Assembly (NCBI GenBank): GCA_963788055.1
Contig: CAWBFA010000001.1
Span: 496,001-560,000 of the forward strand
Direction: 5' to 3'
Source: JACCTU01 sp963788055
GTDB taxonomy: Bacteria; Actinomycetota; Thermoleophilia; Gaiellales; Gaiellaceae
Length of the DNA: 64,000 nt
Shown here: positions 18,735 through 28,399 of the stretch, in pieces
Layout of the letters: each line of letters starts with the position of its first letter
How positions within the stretch are numbered: the first letter of the stretch is position 1
The notes under the pieces: model-generated
Databases searched by the model: none
Told to the model about the DNA's origin: nothing
What the model saw: only the letters and a program-made list of their open reading frames with translations
Position numbers and translations under genes: made by a program

Positions 18735-20120
18735 TTATCCCCGACTAGCTCTCCCCTCGGTGGGCTCGGCGACATAGAGCCGCCAGAGATCTGGGACACC
18801 TTTGAGCTCCCGCTCTCCTCGATCGGTGAAGGAGAAGCCGCTTCCCGCGACGAGGTCCTTGACGGTCTGCGAGACGACGACCTCGCGCGGACCGGCGACG
18901 CCGAGGAGACGCGCGGCGATAGTGACCGCCAGACCGCCGGGCTTCCCGTCGATGATCTCGCACTCGCCGATATGCACGCCGGCTCGCGTCTCGATGATCG
19001 AGGCCAGCGACACGCTCGGCAACCTCGTGGGCGCAGTGGATGGCGCGCGCAGGTCCCGTGAAGCTGGCGAAGAAGCCGTCGCCGGCCGTGTCGTGCTCGG
19101 TGCCGCCCCAGTGGGAGAGCGCATCGCGCACCAGCGAGTGATGAGCGAGCAGCAGCTCCCTCCAGCGGCGGTCCCCGAGTTCCGCTTGCTTTCGCGTCGA
19201 GTCGACGAGGTCCGTGAAGAGCACCGTGGCGAGCACCGTCGAGATCGCTTGCTGCCGCTCGAGACCGGCCAGCCCGCGAATGATCTCCATCACGGTCTCG
19301 CGCTGGAGCCCCGATCGACCGGAGAGCACCTGCACCGTCGGCGTTGGGCATCGAGAGAGGCGACGTACTGGGCTTCCTCCACCTCGGCCGTCGCGTCGCC
19401 CTCCCCGATGACGAGCGCCGTCGGCGCGTGCACGCTTGGGAGGATGTCCCGTACGTCGGTCTGCCACAAGATCTGCGTCAGCGCCTCGGCGACGTCGGGA
19501 CTCACCGTGTTCCGGGTGACGCGCGCGTAGCGCCGCATGAGCTCCTCATCCACCGTGAGCGTGTGCCGTTCGCCGTCCGGGATGCCGGCGCGCTGGGCGG
19601 CGCGGGAGAGGGCTAGCTCGCGGGCGTAGTCCGTCGTGCCCCAGCTCGCTGCCTGCACGAGAGCCGCCTCGAAAGCCTCCGGTCCTTGCCCCCACGGGTA
19701 GTCGGGAGCCCATGCGAGCCGCGCGCGCGGGTAGTTCCAGACGAGCCCGGACGTCCGGTCGGGATAGGTCGCCGCGAACAGCGCGTGCATCGCGCCGGTG
19801 GACGCTGCCGCACCGAGCACGGGCGCATCGGAACCGACCTCGTCGAGCACGGCGAGCAGGTCGGCGGCGCGGGTCTCGAGGTTTGGAGGCGGAACATTGC
19901 GCGTCGAGGCACCGCTTCCGCGCCGGTCGTGGACGATGAGGCGCGCGAACTCAGTGATGTCGACGAGCAGCTGACCCCAATCCGGCTCGTCCCAGATCAG
20001 GTCGACGTTGCCTGCGAAGGCGTGGAAGTCCATCGCGACGTCCACCGGACCCGACCCGACGACCTGATACGCGATGTAGACGCCGTCCGCGGTCTTTGCG
20101 TATCGAGTCTCGTGAGTCAC
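18735..20120 (-). CDS. Alpha/beta hydrolase fused to a class III nucleotide cyclase, two frameshifts
   Basis: About 462 residues from GTG 20120. Residues 1-~265 are an alpha/beta hydrolase-like domain (ADGVYIAYQVVGSGPVDVAM, FARLIVHDRRGSGASTRNVP, VLGAAASTGAMHALFAATYP). After a break near 19350 a short linker leads to ATVLFTDLVDSTRKQAELGD, HDTAGDGFFASFTGPARAIH and, after a break near 19015, RAGVHIGECEIIDGKPGGLA. The metal-binding Asp in FTDLVDST and the second Asp in AGDGFF are present, so cyclase activity is plausible. Likely a sensor-type cyclase producing cAMP or cGMP. Confidence 0.8.
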
Positions 20121-20371
20121 CCTGTCACCGTCGATTTGGCACGGCGCCCTAGTTCGTTGTGTCGGTCGAACCAGGAGAGTCGGCCGTGCTCGAGAGCTGG
20201 CCCAGCAGAGAACACGCACCGACCCTAACGAAGCTGGATCTGAGAGCTCACTCGACGAGCGGTCTCGGCGCTCAAGAGACATTCCCGCACACTCGCGGGC
20301 AGGCAGGCGGTCGTTCTCTGTCGACGTAGCCCAGCCGACGCTGGGCTCGCAGTCGATAGGGTCGCACTCGC

Positions 20372-20796
20372 GTGGACGAGCTGGAGCGACGTCGAGCGCA
20401 AACTGCTTGGATGCGCTTGCGCCGTAGCCGACCGGAACGGCGGCATGCAGACGCTCCTCCGACGACGACTTCTGATCACGACAGCTGGATGGATTGGCTG
20501 AGCCCGTCGGGAAGCGTGCGTGGCTAGAGCGCGCTCGCCAGAGCCGCATGACCCTGGACGAGTTCGACCTGCGTTTGATCGCGACGCGGAGGTTCGGCGA
20601 CGTCGCTGTCGTTGTCGCGGAGTCGGCTCGCAGAAGGGGACTCACCAACGGAGACGCGTTCGCGATGACGTTCCGTTACACCGACGTGTGGGTGCGTGAA
20701 GGCAACGGCTGGCGTCTGGCACTCGCCACGCTTCGGGAGTCCCCTCTCGGTAGACGTTCCTCATGCTCGGCCGTTCGGCTGACGCTCCCGACCTAG
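20372..20796 (+). pseudogene. SnoaL/DUF4440-like protein, degraded frame
   Basis: GTG 20372 opens VDELERRRAQTAWMR, then broken frames give LLITTAGW-type sequence. From 20494 a clean stretch reads EPVGKRAWLERARQSRMTLD, EFDLRLIATRRFGDVAVVVA and MTFRYTDVWVREGNGWRLAL. This is the NTF2-like fold pattern with its conserved TDVWVR..GWR strand pair. At least two frame changes are needed and the C-terminus drifts, so I call it a degraded or badly sequenced gene. Confidence 0.5.
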
Positions 20797-20895
20797 ACGC
20801 CGCTGCGTCCTCTTGGTCTCGATGCCAGCGCGTGTCACCTGGCTTGCTCGAGGACCTTCTCGGCATCGCTCACGGTTGCCTCCGTCGCCCCGCGG

Positions 20896-21563
20896 CTACG
20901 CCGCTGCGGTGACGCGCGGTGCGAAGGTCAGCACCCGGAAGCAGCGCTCGAACACGGCCCGGTCGCCCTCGATGCCGCACGCGGCCGCTCTTCACCGCAT
21001 CCTTCGGCTCGAGCTGGCCTGCGCAGAGCAGGAAGAACGTCTCCGGGTCGGTCTCGACGACCAGGTCGGCGTCCGGCGCGGCGCCGCACGACGGCTCGAG
21101 CACGCCGTCGACGATCCGCGCGGTGAAGACGTCCTCGCCGATCTTCAGCACGTACGTCTCCGTCAGCCCGCGCGCCACGTCGGCGTTGAACACCGCGGGC
21201 AGCGCGTTCAGGCCCCAATCCTCGTAGAGATCGTCCTTCTTGCGTCGGCGGGCCGAGCGAGCGCGCGCCCCAGCGGGCCAGGGCGTAGAGCGCCTCCTGG
21301 AGGCCGGCGCCGTACTCGGTCAGCTCGTAGACGGTCGAGGCCGCCGGCGGCGGGAGCTTCCGCTTCTCGATGATCCCGCCCTCCTCGAGGTCGCGCAGGC
21401 GCGCGGCGAGGATGTTCGTGCCGATCCCGGGCAGGCCGTGGGCCAGGTCGGTGTAGCGCTTCGGGCCCCGCAGGAGCTCCCTGACGATCAGCAGCGACCA
21501 GCGCTCCCCGACCAGCGAGAGCGCATGGGCCATCGGGCAGTACTGGTCGTAGTGCTTTGTCAC
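20896..21563 (-). CDS. HxlR-family regulator with SCP2-like C-terminal domain, one frameshift
   Basis: About 222 residues from GTG 21563. The HxlR winged helix reads YDQYCPMAHALSLVGERWSL, LIVRELLRGPKRYTDLAHGL and GIGTNILAARLRDLEEGGII. After a break near 21245 the chain continues DLYEDWGLNALP and GLTETYVLKIGEDVFTARIV. It ends PDADLVVETDPETFFLLCAG, then VLTFAPRVTAAA, a sterol-carrier-type domain. The single Cys after the N-terminus is the usual HxlR redox/effector position. Divergent from the efflux transporter, its probable target. Confidence 0.8.
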
Positions 21564-21608
21564 GAAGCTGGATACTAGCGCGGAAACTTTCTTTCGGCAA
21601 GGGGAAGA

Positions 21609-21621
21609 TTGCAAATTGCAA
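21609..21621. promoter_or_regulatory. Possible HxlR operator
   Basis: TTGCAAATTGCAA: two copies of the self-complementary hexamer TTGCAA separated by one base, in the only AT-rich part of the 143-bp divergent HxlR-transporter intergenic region. Confidence 0.45.
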
Positions 21622-21706
21622 GTGCGTCCTGTAGGGTGGCAAGTCGATTCTGAGGAATCGCAATCGTCTAGTACCCGACACAGCACTCGAAGGAAAGGAC
21701 GCATCC

Positions 21707-23149
21707 ATGATCGCATACGGCCCGACGGAAGTGGTTCGCACTCGCACTGCTCCTCGGCGTCCAGTTCATGGTCGTGCTCGACATCGCGATCGTGAACGTC
21801 GCCCTTCCGTCCATCCAAACCGACCTCGGGTTCTCACGGGAGAACCTCCAGTGGGTCGTGAGCGCCTACGCGCTCTTCTTCGGTGGCTTCCTCCTGCTCG
21901 GCGGGCGGGTGTCCGACATCGTCGGCCGGCGCAGGGTGTTCGTCGCCGGGCTGATCGTCTTCACCGGCGCGTCGCTCTTGTCCGGGCTCGCCTGGAGCGA
22001 GGGCGCGCTGATCGGCGCGCGGGCGCTGCAGGGGCTCGGCGCGGCGATGATCACGCCCGCAGCGCTCTCGATCCTCAGCACGACCTTCGCGGAAGGCAAG
22101 GAGCGGAACGCGGCGCTCGGCGCGTGGGGCGCGGTCGGCGCGTTCGGCGCGGTCGCCGGCGTGCTGCTCGGGGGCGTCCTGACCGACTGGCTCAGCTGGG
22201 AGTGGATCTTCTTCGTCAACATCCCCGTCGGCGTGCTGGGCCTCGTGCTCGCGCCGATCCTGCTGACCGAGAGCCGTGACGCGCGCGTCAAGAGCTTCGA
22301 CGTGCCCGGCGCGGTGCTCGTCACGAGCGGGCTCGTCGTGCTCGTCTTCGCGCTCACCCGCGGCAACCACTACGGCTGGGGCTCGGTCGAGACGATCGGA
22401 CTCTTCTCCGTCTCCGGTGTGCTGCTCGCGCGCCTTCCTCGTCTGGGAGTCGCGGACGGCCGAGCCGCTGATGCCGTTCTCGATCTGGCGGCTGCGCACG
22501 GTCGCCGGCGCGAACGTCGCCGGGCTGATCCTCGGAACTGCGCTCTTCTCGATGTTCCTCGTGCTCACGCTGTACATGCAGCAGGTGCTCGAGCTACTCG
22601 CCGATGAGGACGGGCATCGCGTACCTCGCGGTGGCCGGGACGGCGATCTTCTGGTCGGGGCTCGCGGCGCAGCTCGTGACGCGCGTCGGCGTGAAGCCGG
22701 TGCTCGTCGCGGGGATGGCGTTCCTCTCCGCGGGGCTCCTCTACTTCACGCAGGTGTCGGTCGGCGGCTCGTACCTCGGCGACCTCCTCCCCGGGTTCCT
22801 GCTGATCTCGATCGGGATGGGCTTCTCGTTCGTGCCGATCTCGATCGCGGCGCTCGCGGGGGTGCACCCGTCCGAGGCAGGCCTCGCGTCGGGGCTGATC
22901 AACACGTCGCAGCAGATCGGCGGCGCGCTCGGGATCGCGGTGCTGTCCGCCGTCGCGGCCTCGTCGACCAACGACGCGCTCGCGTCCGGCTCGGCGGTGC
23001 CCGTCGCGCTGACCGACGGCTTCCAGGCGGCGTTCTACGGCGCCGCGGCGGTCGCGCTCGTCGGCGTGTTCGTCGCGCTCTTCGTCGTGCGGAGCGAGGA
23101 CCTCGCCGAGGAGCAGGTCGACGCGGTTCCGGCACTCGAGGCGGCCTGA
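21707..23149 (+). CDS. EmrB/QacA-type MFS multidrug transporter, three frameshifts
   Basis: About 480 residues with many membrane segments, DHA2 family. After a break near 21730 it reads WFALALLLGVQFMVVLDIAI and VNVALPSIQTDLGFSRENLQ. Motif A follows as GGRVSDIVGRRRVF, then ALQGLGAAMITPAALSILST, GALGAWGAVGAFGAVAGVLL-like motif C, and WIFFVNIPVGVLGLVLAPIL. Breaks near 22435 and 22590 interrupt the middle; the C-terminal six helices (from YLAVAGTAIFWSGLAAQLVT) are intact. Ribosome site AAGGAAAGGA precedes ATG 21707. Proton-driven drug efflux is the family role. Confidence 0.88.
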
Positions 23150-23155
23150 CGTTCA

Positions 23156-23194
23156 GCGGTGGCGCCGCTCCCCATCCGGGAGCGGCGCCACCGC
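23156..23194. terminator. Bidirectional terminator
   Basis: Perfect 17-bp inverted repeat (23156-23172 and 23178-23194, five-base loop) between the converging transporter and exported-protein genes. Confidence 0.75.
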
Positions 23195-23200
23195 GACGCA

Positions 23201-23704
23201 TCACGGGAGCGTGATCGTCCCGGAGGTCTTGCCGATCGCCATGCCTCCGTGCAGCGCGACCGTGCCAGTCCCACTTCCGGTGGCGCCCGCGAATCGTCCG
23301 GTTCCGCCGATGATCGTCTCGGTGATCTCGAGGAACTGCGGGTTTCCGGGCCGGCCGGGGAAGCCGATGTAGCCGTGACTGCCCGAGTTGCCGGGTGAGG
23401 TGAAGGCGAAACCGCTCGGCTGGTCCTCGGTCCGGATGACGAGCGTGCTGCCGTCGTCGAATGTGACCGTCCGGATGTGGCACCCGAACCCACAGGCGTT
23501 GAACACTACGACCTGGTTGTCGGAGTGGCCGAGGCCACTGATGCTCGCCGTGCCGCAGGAGGTTCCCGGCGCGCAGGCGAAGCCGGTGTTGATCGGCGCA
23601 GGCTCGACGTACGTCGCCTCGTACGGAACCGTCGCCGCGGTCGCCTGCGCCGCGACGACGAGCGCCGCCGCGACAGCGGCGAGTGTGAACACGAACTTGC
23701 TCAT
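23201..23704 (-). CDS. Exported protein of unknown function
   Basis: 167 intact residues beginning MSKFVFTLAAVAAALVVAAQ, a signal peptide ending at ATAAT. The mature part is beta-rich with two short Cys pairs (GFACAPGTSCG and FNACGFGCH) and ends FLEITETIIGGTGRFAGATG, a glycine-rich strand pattern reminiscent of allene-oxide-cyclase-like or dirigent barrels. That fold suggestion is weak. Probably a secreted disulfide-stabilised barrel. Confidence 0.7.
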   Translation of the reverse strand: MSKFVFTLAAVAAALVVAAQATAATVPYEATYVEPAPINTGFACAPGTSCGTASISGLGHSDNQVVVFNACGFGCHIRTVTFDDGSTLVIRTEDQPSGFAFTSPGNSGSHGYIGFPGRPGNPQFLEITETIIGGTGRFAGATGSGTGTVALHGGMAIGKTSGTITLP

Positions 23705-23811
23705 CTGTTGACTCCTCTCATCGAACAGCCATCAGAGCCGGAATCGACCACCTGAGCAATCCCAAGAACTTGGGGTTGAGACTGGATCGTCGCCGACGTA
23801 TCGTTGCGATT

Positions 23812-24870
23812 GTGACAACCGAGCGCGAGCGCTCTGGCTGCCGGGAGCGCTTGCAGAAACTCGGCGACTCCGGGCTCGACTCGGAGTCGCTCCGGCGCGA
23901 GGCGGTCGTCGAGCTCCAGCGCGTGATCGGCTTCGATCGTTGGTGCGCTCCGCTTGCCGACCCGGAGACGCTGCTCCCGCACAGCGGCCTGGCGGAGCTG
24001 AACTTCGGAACCGGAGTTCCTCGAATGCTCGAGCTGGAGTACTCCGGCGACAACTTTGCGGCGAAGCACGTCGTCGCCGGCCGGCCGCACTCCGCCGGAA
24101 GCCTCAAGGCCGAGGCGGGAGGAGACCTCGCCCGTTCTCTGCGTTGGGACGAGGTGATGCGGCCCGCGGGTGTGGGCGACGTCATGAGCGTCGCGTGCCG
24201 GGACACGCTTGGCTGCTGGGGCTGGATCGAGGCGTACCGTGACAGCGCGGATCGTCCGTTCGACGAGCAGGATCTCGTGCTGCTCGAGCAGGTCGGTCCG
24301 AGCATCGGGTCGGCCCTGCGTCGCGGCACCATGTACGCGAGCAAGGGCGGGTTCGTCGAGCCGAGCCCGCCCGGCGTGATCGTGCTCGACAAGCACCTGC
24401 GGGCAGTCAGCTGGACCGTGGGCGCCCGCGCGTGGAGCGACGCGTTACCGTCGGCAGCGCTCTACGCGCGCTTCGGAATGCTGCCGAGCGTGGTCTACCC
24501 CGCCGCGGCCCGCGCCCGAGCAAACACTCCCGCGGTCAGTGCGCACGCGCTCGTACGGGCTGTGGACGGCAGGTGGGTGATGATCGAAGCTGCAGCCCTC
24601 GAGGGGGAACGCGACGGCGAGATCGCGGTCAACCTCAGGGCCGCGACCGCGAACGAGACCTTCGACCTCCTGTGCCGCGCATACGCGCTCTCGCAGCGCG
24701 AGCGTGAGCTGGTCGAGCTGCTCGTCGCAGGGTTCGACACTCGCGTGATCGCAGAACGCCTCGCCATCTCTCCGCACACCGTTCAGGATCACCTCAAGTC
24801 GGTGTTCGAGAAGACCGGCATCCATAGCCGGCGCGAGCTGCTCGCCAAGCTCGCCGCCCCGGCGGACTGA
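23812..24870 (+). CDS. LuxR-family regulator with GAF-like sensor region
   Basis: 352 intact residues from GTG 23812 (a TTG at 23770 is also in frame but has no visible ribosome site). Residues ~25-180 resemble a GAF-type sensor (REAVVELQRVIGFDRWCAPL, GWIEAYRDSADRPFDEQDLV). The middle has a PAS-like stretch. The C-terminal HTH reads LSQRERELVELLVAGFDTRV and IAERLAISPHTVQDHLKSVF, the LuxR/GerE recognition helix. No receiver domain is present. Its targets are unknown; the SDR gene converges on it with a 6-bp gap. Confidence 0.82.
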   Translation: MTTERERSGCRERLQKLGDSGLDSESLRREAVVELQRVIGFDRWCAPLADPETLLPHSGLAELNFGTGVPRMLELEYSGDNFAAKHVVAGRPHSAGSLKAEAGGDLARSLRWDEVMRPAGVGDVMSVACRDTLGCWGWIEAYRDSADRPFDEQDLVLLEQVGPSIGSALRRGTMYASKGGFVEPSPPGVIVLDKHLRAVSWTVGARAWSDALPSAALYARFGMLPSVVYPAAARARANTPAVSAHALVRAVDGRWVMIEAAALEGERDGEIAVNLRAATANETFDLLCRAYALSQRERELVELLVAGFDTRVIAERLAISPHTVQDHLKSVFEKTGIHSRRELLAKLAAPAD

Positions 24871-24876
24871 GAGCCT

Positions 24877-25599
24877 TCACCCCTCCGCAGGCCGCTCGAC
24901 GACCTGCTGCGCCATGCCGCCGTCGACCAGGATGCTCGTGCCCGTGACGTAGCTCGCGTCGTCCGAGACGAGCCACGCGACCGCCGCGGCGATCTCCTCC
25001 GGCGTGCCCGGACGACCCAGCGGGATCTCAGGCCGGAGCTCCTCCGCCTCGACGTTCCGGCCGGTCGCGATTGCACCCGGGGCGACGGCGACGACGCGCA
25101 CCTTCGGAGCGAGCTCGAGCGCGAGACTCCGCGTCAGCATTCCGAGGGCTGCCTTCGCGGGCGCGTAGGCCGCGAGGCCCGGGCGCGGGATGTGCTCGTG
25201 CACCGACGTGATGTTCACGATCACCCCTCCGTCGCGCATCCGGCGCGCGGCTTCCTGCGAGGCGAGGAACGCTGCGCGGATGTCGACCGCGAACGTCTGA
25301 TCGAAGTCCTTGACCGTCAGCTCGAGCGCGGGTTTTGCCGGCGTCACCCCCGCGTTGTTGACGAGCACGTCGAGCCGGCCGAAGAACTCCGCGACCTCGG
25401 CGACGATCAACGCCGGCATATCGGACTCGGCGAGGTCGCCCGTGACCGCATGGAGCTTGCCGAGCGCGCTCAGCTCCGCCGCGGTCACCTTGTCCTCCGA
25501 GTGCGTTGCGAAGCCGAGCGCGAAACCGTCGCGGAGCAGGCGCTCGGAGATCGCGCGGCCGATGCCGGTGTTCGCGCCGGTGACGAGGGCGACTCGCAC
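24877..25599 (-). CDS. Short-chain dehydrogenase/reductase
   Basis: 240 intact residues with the complete classical SDR set: TGANTGIG nucleotide-binding loop at residue ~7, VLVNNAGV, the catalytic Ser in VIVNITSVHEH, and the Tyr-Lys pair in AAYAPAKAALG. It ends VTGTSILVDGGMAQQ, as in glucose-1-dehydrogenase-like and 3-oxoacyl reductase-like members. Substrate not predictable. It follows a small gene by 17 bp on the same strand. Confidence 0.88.
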   Translation of the reverse strand: MRVALVTGANTGIGRAISERLLRDGFALGFATHSEDKVTAAELSALGKLHAVTGDLAESDMPALIVAEVAEFFGRLDVLVNNAGVTPAKPALELTVKDFDQTFAVDIRAAFLASQEAARRMRDGGVIVNITSVHEHIPRPGLAAYAPAKAALGMLTRSLALELAPKVRVVAVAPGAIATGRNVEAEELRPEIPLGRPGTPEEIAAAVAWLVSDDASYVTGTSILVDGGMAQQVVERPAEG

Positions 25600-25616
25600 A
25601 GAAGGCTTGTCCCCGC

Positions 25617-25847
25617 TCAGCCACGCGAGAATCCTCGGCGCCGGGGCGGCGTGTCCTCGAGCGCGGGCGCCGGGTGGCCGTTCTCGCGCCGGAGGCGCTC
25701 GATCAGCTCCGACGCGTCCGCGCTCGAGGGAGGGAACTCCTCCCCCAGTCGCTCGCAGAGTGCCGCGGCCAGGGCGTAGACCTGGCGGACGGTCGGCCTC
25801 CGATCCCCGAGCCGGGCGGGAGCGTCCACCCCGTCATGGAAGCCCAC
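25617..25847 (-). CDS. Small conserved protein of unknown function
   Basis: About 76 residues from GTG 25847: RPTVRQVYALAAALCERLGE, then EFPPSSADASELIERLRREN. The pattern (RQ.YALA..LCE..GEEFP..R..AS.LI.RLR) resembles a small helical module I recall from actinobacterial proteins, but I cannot name a family. The start is uncertain; the open frame extends further upstream without clear homology. Probably co-transcribed with the SDR. Confidence 0.5.
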   Translation of the reverse strand: MGFHDGVDAPARLGDRRPTVRQVYALAAALCERLGEEFPPSSADASELIERLRRENGHPAPALEDTPPRRRGFSRG

Positions 25848-26007
25848 GGCAGGCGAACGCCGTGTGCCGACTCTGTGAAAAGAAAAGCGCCGAGGCGTCG
25901 CGGCGGGTGCTCCGCCGGCTGACGTCGCCCTTGCGGGCTTCGCCTGCTGGCTGAGCTCTTCGCCGCGCCGGTCTCGGCGCTGGACGAGTATGTCACGTGC
26001 CGTGGCG

Positions 26008-27099
26008 ATGTCAAAACGACCCGACCGGCTCGAGCGCCTGCCGCAGCAGTACTTCACGGCGCTGCTTGCGCGCGTCGCGGCGGAGGCGGCGAAGGACGGC
26101 GAGCCGCTCGTCAACTTCGGCCGCGGGAACCCTGAGGTCGGCCCGCCCGCGCATGTGATCGAGGCGGCGCAGCGGGCGGCCGCCGACGAGCGCTCGCACG
26201 GGTACCCCGAGTTCAGAGGGATGCCCGAGCTGAAGGAAGCGGTCGCGGCGCGCTACCGCGACGTCTACGGCGTCGAGCTCGACCCCGCGCGCGAGGTGGC
26301 CGTCGTGCCGGGAACGAAGACTGCGCTCGTCGAGCTCTGCCTCGTGCTCGCCGAGCGCGGCGACACGGTGCTCCTCCCGGACCCCGGCTACCCGGACTAC
26401 TTCTCCGCGGTCGCGCTCGCCGACGCGACTCTGGGGCGGTTCTCCCCGACCGAGCCCGACTTCGGAGCGGCGGACGTCATCTACCTGAACTACCCCTCGA
26501 ACCCCTGCGCCGTTGCGGCACCCGAGGGCGTCTTCGCAGCGGCGGTTGCACACGGCGCGTTCGTCGTCCACGACTTCGCCTACGGCGACCTCGTCTTCGA
26601 CGGCCGCGCGCCCGAGAGCTTCCTCGCGACGCCCGGAGCCAAGGAGGCCGGCGTCGAGCTCTTCTCGATGTCGAAGTCGTACGGGATGGCGGGCTGGCGG
26701 CTCGGGTTCGTCGTCGGCAACGCGGAGATCGTCGAGCGGATCAACCTGCTCGGAGACCACAACCGGGCCGGTGTCTTCCGCGGCGTGCAGGAGGCCGGAA
26801 TCGCCGCGCTGACCGGCCCTCAGGACTCGGTCGAGGTGCGCCGTGCACGCTACGAGGCCCGCCGCGACCGCGTGCTCGGGGCGCTTCCTCTCCGCGCGGT
26901 CAGCGAGGGGACGTTCTACGTCTGGCTCGAGCTCCCCGACGGGCTGACCGCCGAGCGGCTGCTGACCGAGCACCGTCTCGCCCTGGCGCCGGGCGAAGGC
27001 TTCGGGCCGAGCGGAGCGGGTTGGGCCCGTATCTCGCTCGCCGCCCCCGACGACGCGGTCGAGCTCGGGCTCGAGCGGCTCTTGAACGCCCTCGGGTGA
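26008..27099 (+). CDS. Class I/II PLP-dependent aminotransferase
   Basis: 363 intact residues from ATG 26008 (an in-frame ATG at 25990 is the alternative; neither has a convincing ribosome site). Key motifs: NFGRGNPEVGPPAHVIEAAQ, AVVPGTKTALVELCLVLAER, LPDPGYPDYFSAVALADATL, NYPSNPCAVAAPEGV, VHDFAYGDLVFDGRAPESFL and the PLP lysine in LFSMSKSYGMAGWRLGFVVG. Similar to LL-diaminopimelate and alanine-type aminotransferases of this fold. First of three plus-strand genes spaced by 17 and 0 bases. Confidence 0.88.
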   Translation: MSKRPDRLERLPQQYFTALLARVAAEAAKDGEPLVNFGRGNPEVGPPAHVIEAAQRAAADERSHGYPEFRGMPELKEAVAARYRDVYGVELDPAREVAVVPGTKTALVELCLVLAERGDTVLLPDPGYPDYFSAVALADATLGRFSPTEPDFGAADVIYLNYPSNPCAVAAPEGVFAAAVAHGAFVVHDFAYGDLVFDGRAPESFLATPGAKEAGVELFSMSKSYGMAGWRLGFVVGNAEIVERINLLGDHNRAGVFRGVQEAGIAALTGPQDSVEVRRARYEARRDRVLGALPLRAVSEGTFYVWLELPDGLTAERLLTEHRLALAPGEGFGPSGAGWARISLAAPDDAVELGLERLLNALG

Positions 27100-27116
27100 G
27101 CCCATACGCTGCACTG

Positions 27117-27723
27117 GTGATCCGAGCTGCGGCACTCGTGTTCGCGCTTGCGCTGCTCGCGGCGGCTCCGGCCGCCTCGGCGCCGACGTACTACTACCGC
27201 GTGACGGGCGGCACGATGATGATCGAGACCCGCGACGAGCTCGGCGTCGAGCGGCTGACCTGGTCGGTCGCGCCGCACGCGCGCGGGACTCGGCCCGCCC
27301 CCGGCTTCCCGACGGCGGACGGGTCGGGCGGGCTGAAGACCTTCCAGCTGCGCTTTCCGGTGCGCGGCATCTACTTCTACGACTACGAGGAAGAGGACAG
27401 CGGCAACTGCAAGGAAACCTTTGCCTTCACTCCGGCGAGCCGGGGCACTGTCGCCTCGCGCCAGACGGGCTCGAGGGTCCGGATCTCCTGGGGACTCGAT
27501 CCGCGCCGGCGAGCCGGCTACCGCCCGCATGAGTGCCGGCAACCGACCAACAACGCGCTCCTCTACTTCCTGGCCAACCAGCCCACCACGGCGATCACCC
27601 TGGCCGCGGGCGGCATCGACAAGAAGACGTTCTCGATCACAGCGCGCGGGACGCAGACGCGCCGGAGAGTCGACGGTGATCTGGAAGCTAACCGTCCGTG
27701 TGCTGCGGCTCGGGCACCGGTAG
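27117..27723 (+). CDS. Exported protein of unknown function, one frameshift
   Basis: About 202 residues from GTG 27117, beginning with a signal peptide (LVFALALLAAAPAASAPTYY). The mature part is beta-rich (GTMMIETRDELGVERLTWSV, FQLRFPVRGIYFYDYEEEDS) and ends, after a break near 27668, with ESTVIWKLTVRVLRLGHR. No family recognised. The stop codon abuts the TTG of the FAH gene, so the two are co-translated. Confidence 0.65.
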
Positions 27724-28395
27724 TTGACGATCCGAGAGCTCTGGCGCGAGCGCTTCGGGATCGACGCGCCGCGCAAGATCGTCTGTGTCGGGCTGAACTA
27801 CCGCGACCACGCTGCCGAGGGCGGCCGCGACGCACCCTCCGAGCCGCTGCTCTTCGCCAAGCTGCCGACCGCACTGATCGAGCCGGGCGAGGCAATCGTC
27901 CTGCCTCCGGAAGACGACCACGTCGACTCCGAGGCCGAGCTCGCGGTCGTGATCGGCCGTGCGGGGCGGCGGATCCCGCGAGCGGCTGCGCTCGAGCACG
28001 TCGCCGGCTACACGGTCGCGAACGACGTCAGCGCGCGAACGCTGCAGCGCAAGGACGGGCAGTGGCTCCGGGCGAAGAGCTTCGACACGTTCTGCCCGGT
28101 GCTTCCGGCGCTCGTCGGGGTCGAGGAGCTCGGCGACGGCTCCGGCCTGCGGGTGACGCAGCGGCTGAACGGCGAGACGCTCCAGGACGCGAGCACGGAC
28201 GACTTCCTCTTCGACGTGCCGGCCGTGATCGCGCACGCGTCGGCCGCCTTCACGCTCGAGCCGGGCGATTTGATCCTCACGGGCACGCCGTCCGGTGTGG
28301 GCGTCTTCCGCGACCCGCCGATCGCGATGAAGCCGGGCGATCTCGTCGAGGTCGAGGTCGAGCGGATCGGCGTGCTCGCGAACCCGGTCGCTTAA
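27724..28395 (+). CDS. Fumarylacetoacetate hydrolase family protein
   Basis: 223 intact residues from TTG 27724, directly after the previous stop. It shows RKIVCVGLNYRDHAAEGGRD, PLLFAKLPTALIEPGEAIVL and HVDSEAELAVVIGRAGRRIP with the metal-binding Glu pair. Next are GYTVANDVSARTLQRKDGQW and LEPGDLILTGTPSGVGVFRD. This is the FAH C-terminal fold used by 2-hydroxyhepta-2,4-diene-1,7-dioate isomerases, acylpyruvases and oxaloacetate tautomerases. The aminotransferase upstream suggests amino-acid catabolism. Confidence 0.88.
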   Translation: MTIRELWRERFGIDAPRKIVCVGLNYRDHAAEGGRDAPSEPLLFAKLPTALIEPGEAIVLPPEDDHVDSEAELAVVIGRAGRRIPRAAALEHVAGYTVANDVSARTLQRKDGQWLRAKSFDTFCPVLPALVGVEELGDGSGLRVTQRLNGETLQDASTDDFLFDVPAVIAHASAAFTLEPGDLILTGTPSGVGVFRDPPIAMKPGDLVEVEVERIGVLANPVA

Positions 28396-28399
28396 AACG

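Noticed and set aside
25858..26007. SAM-type riboswitch upstream of the aminotransferase
   Set aside because: The GC-rich dyads there do not contain the conserved SAM riboswitch blocks and could equally be remains of the neighbouring small gene's frame.
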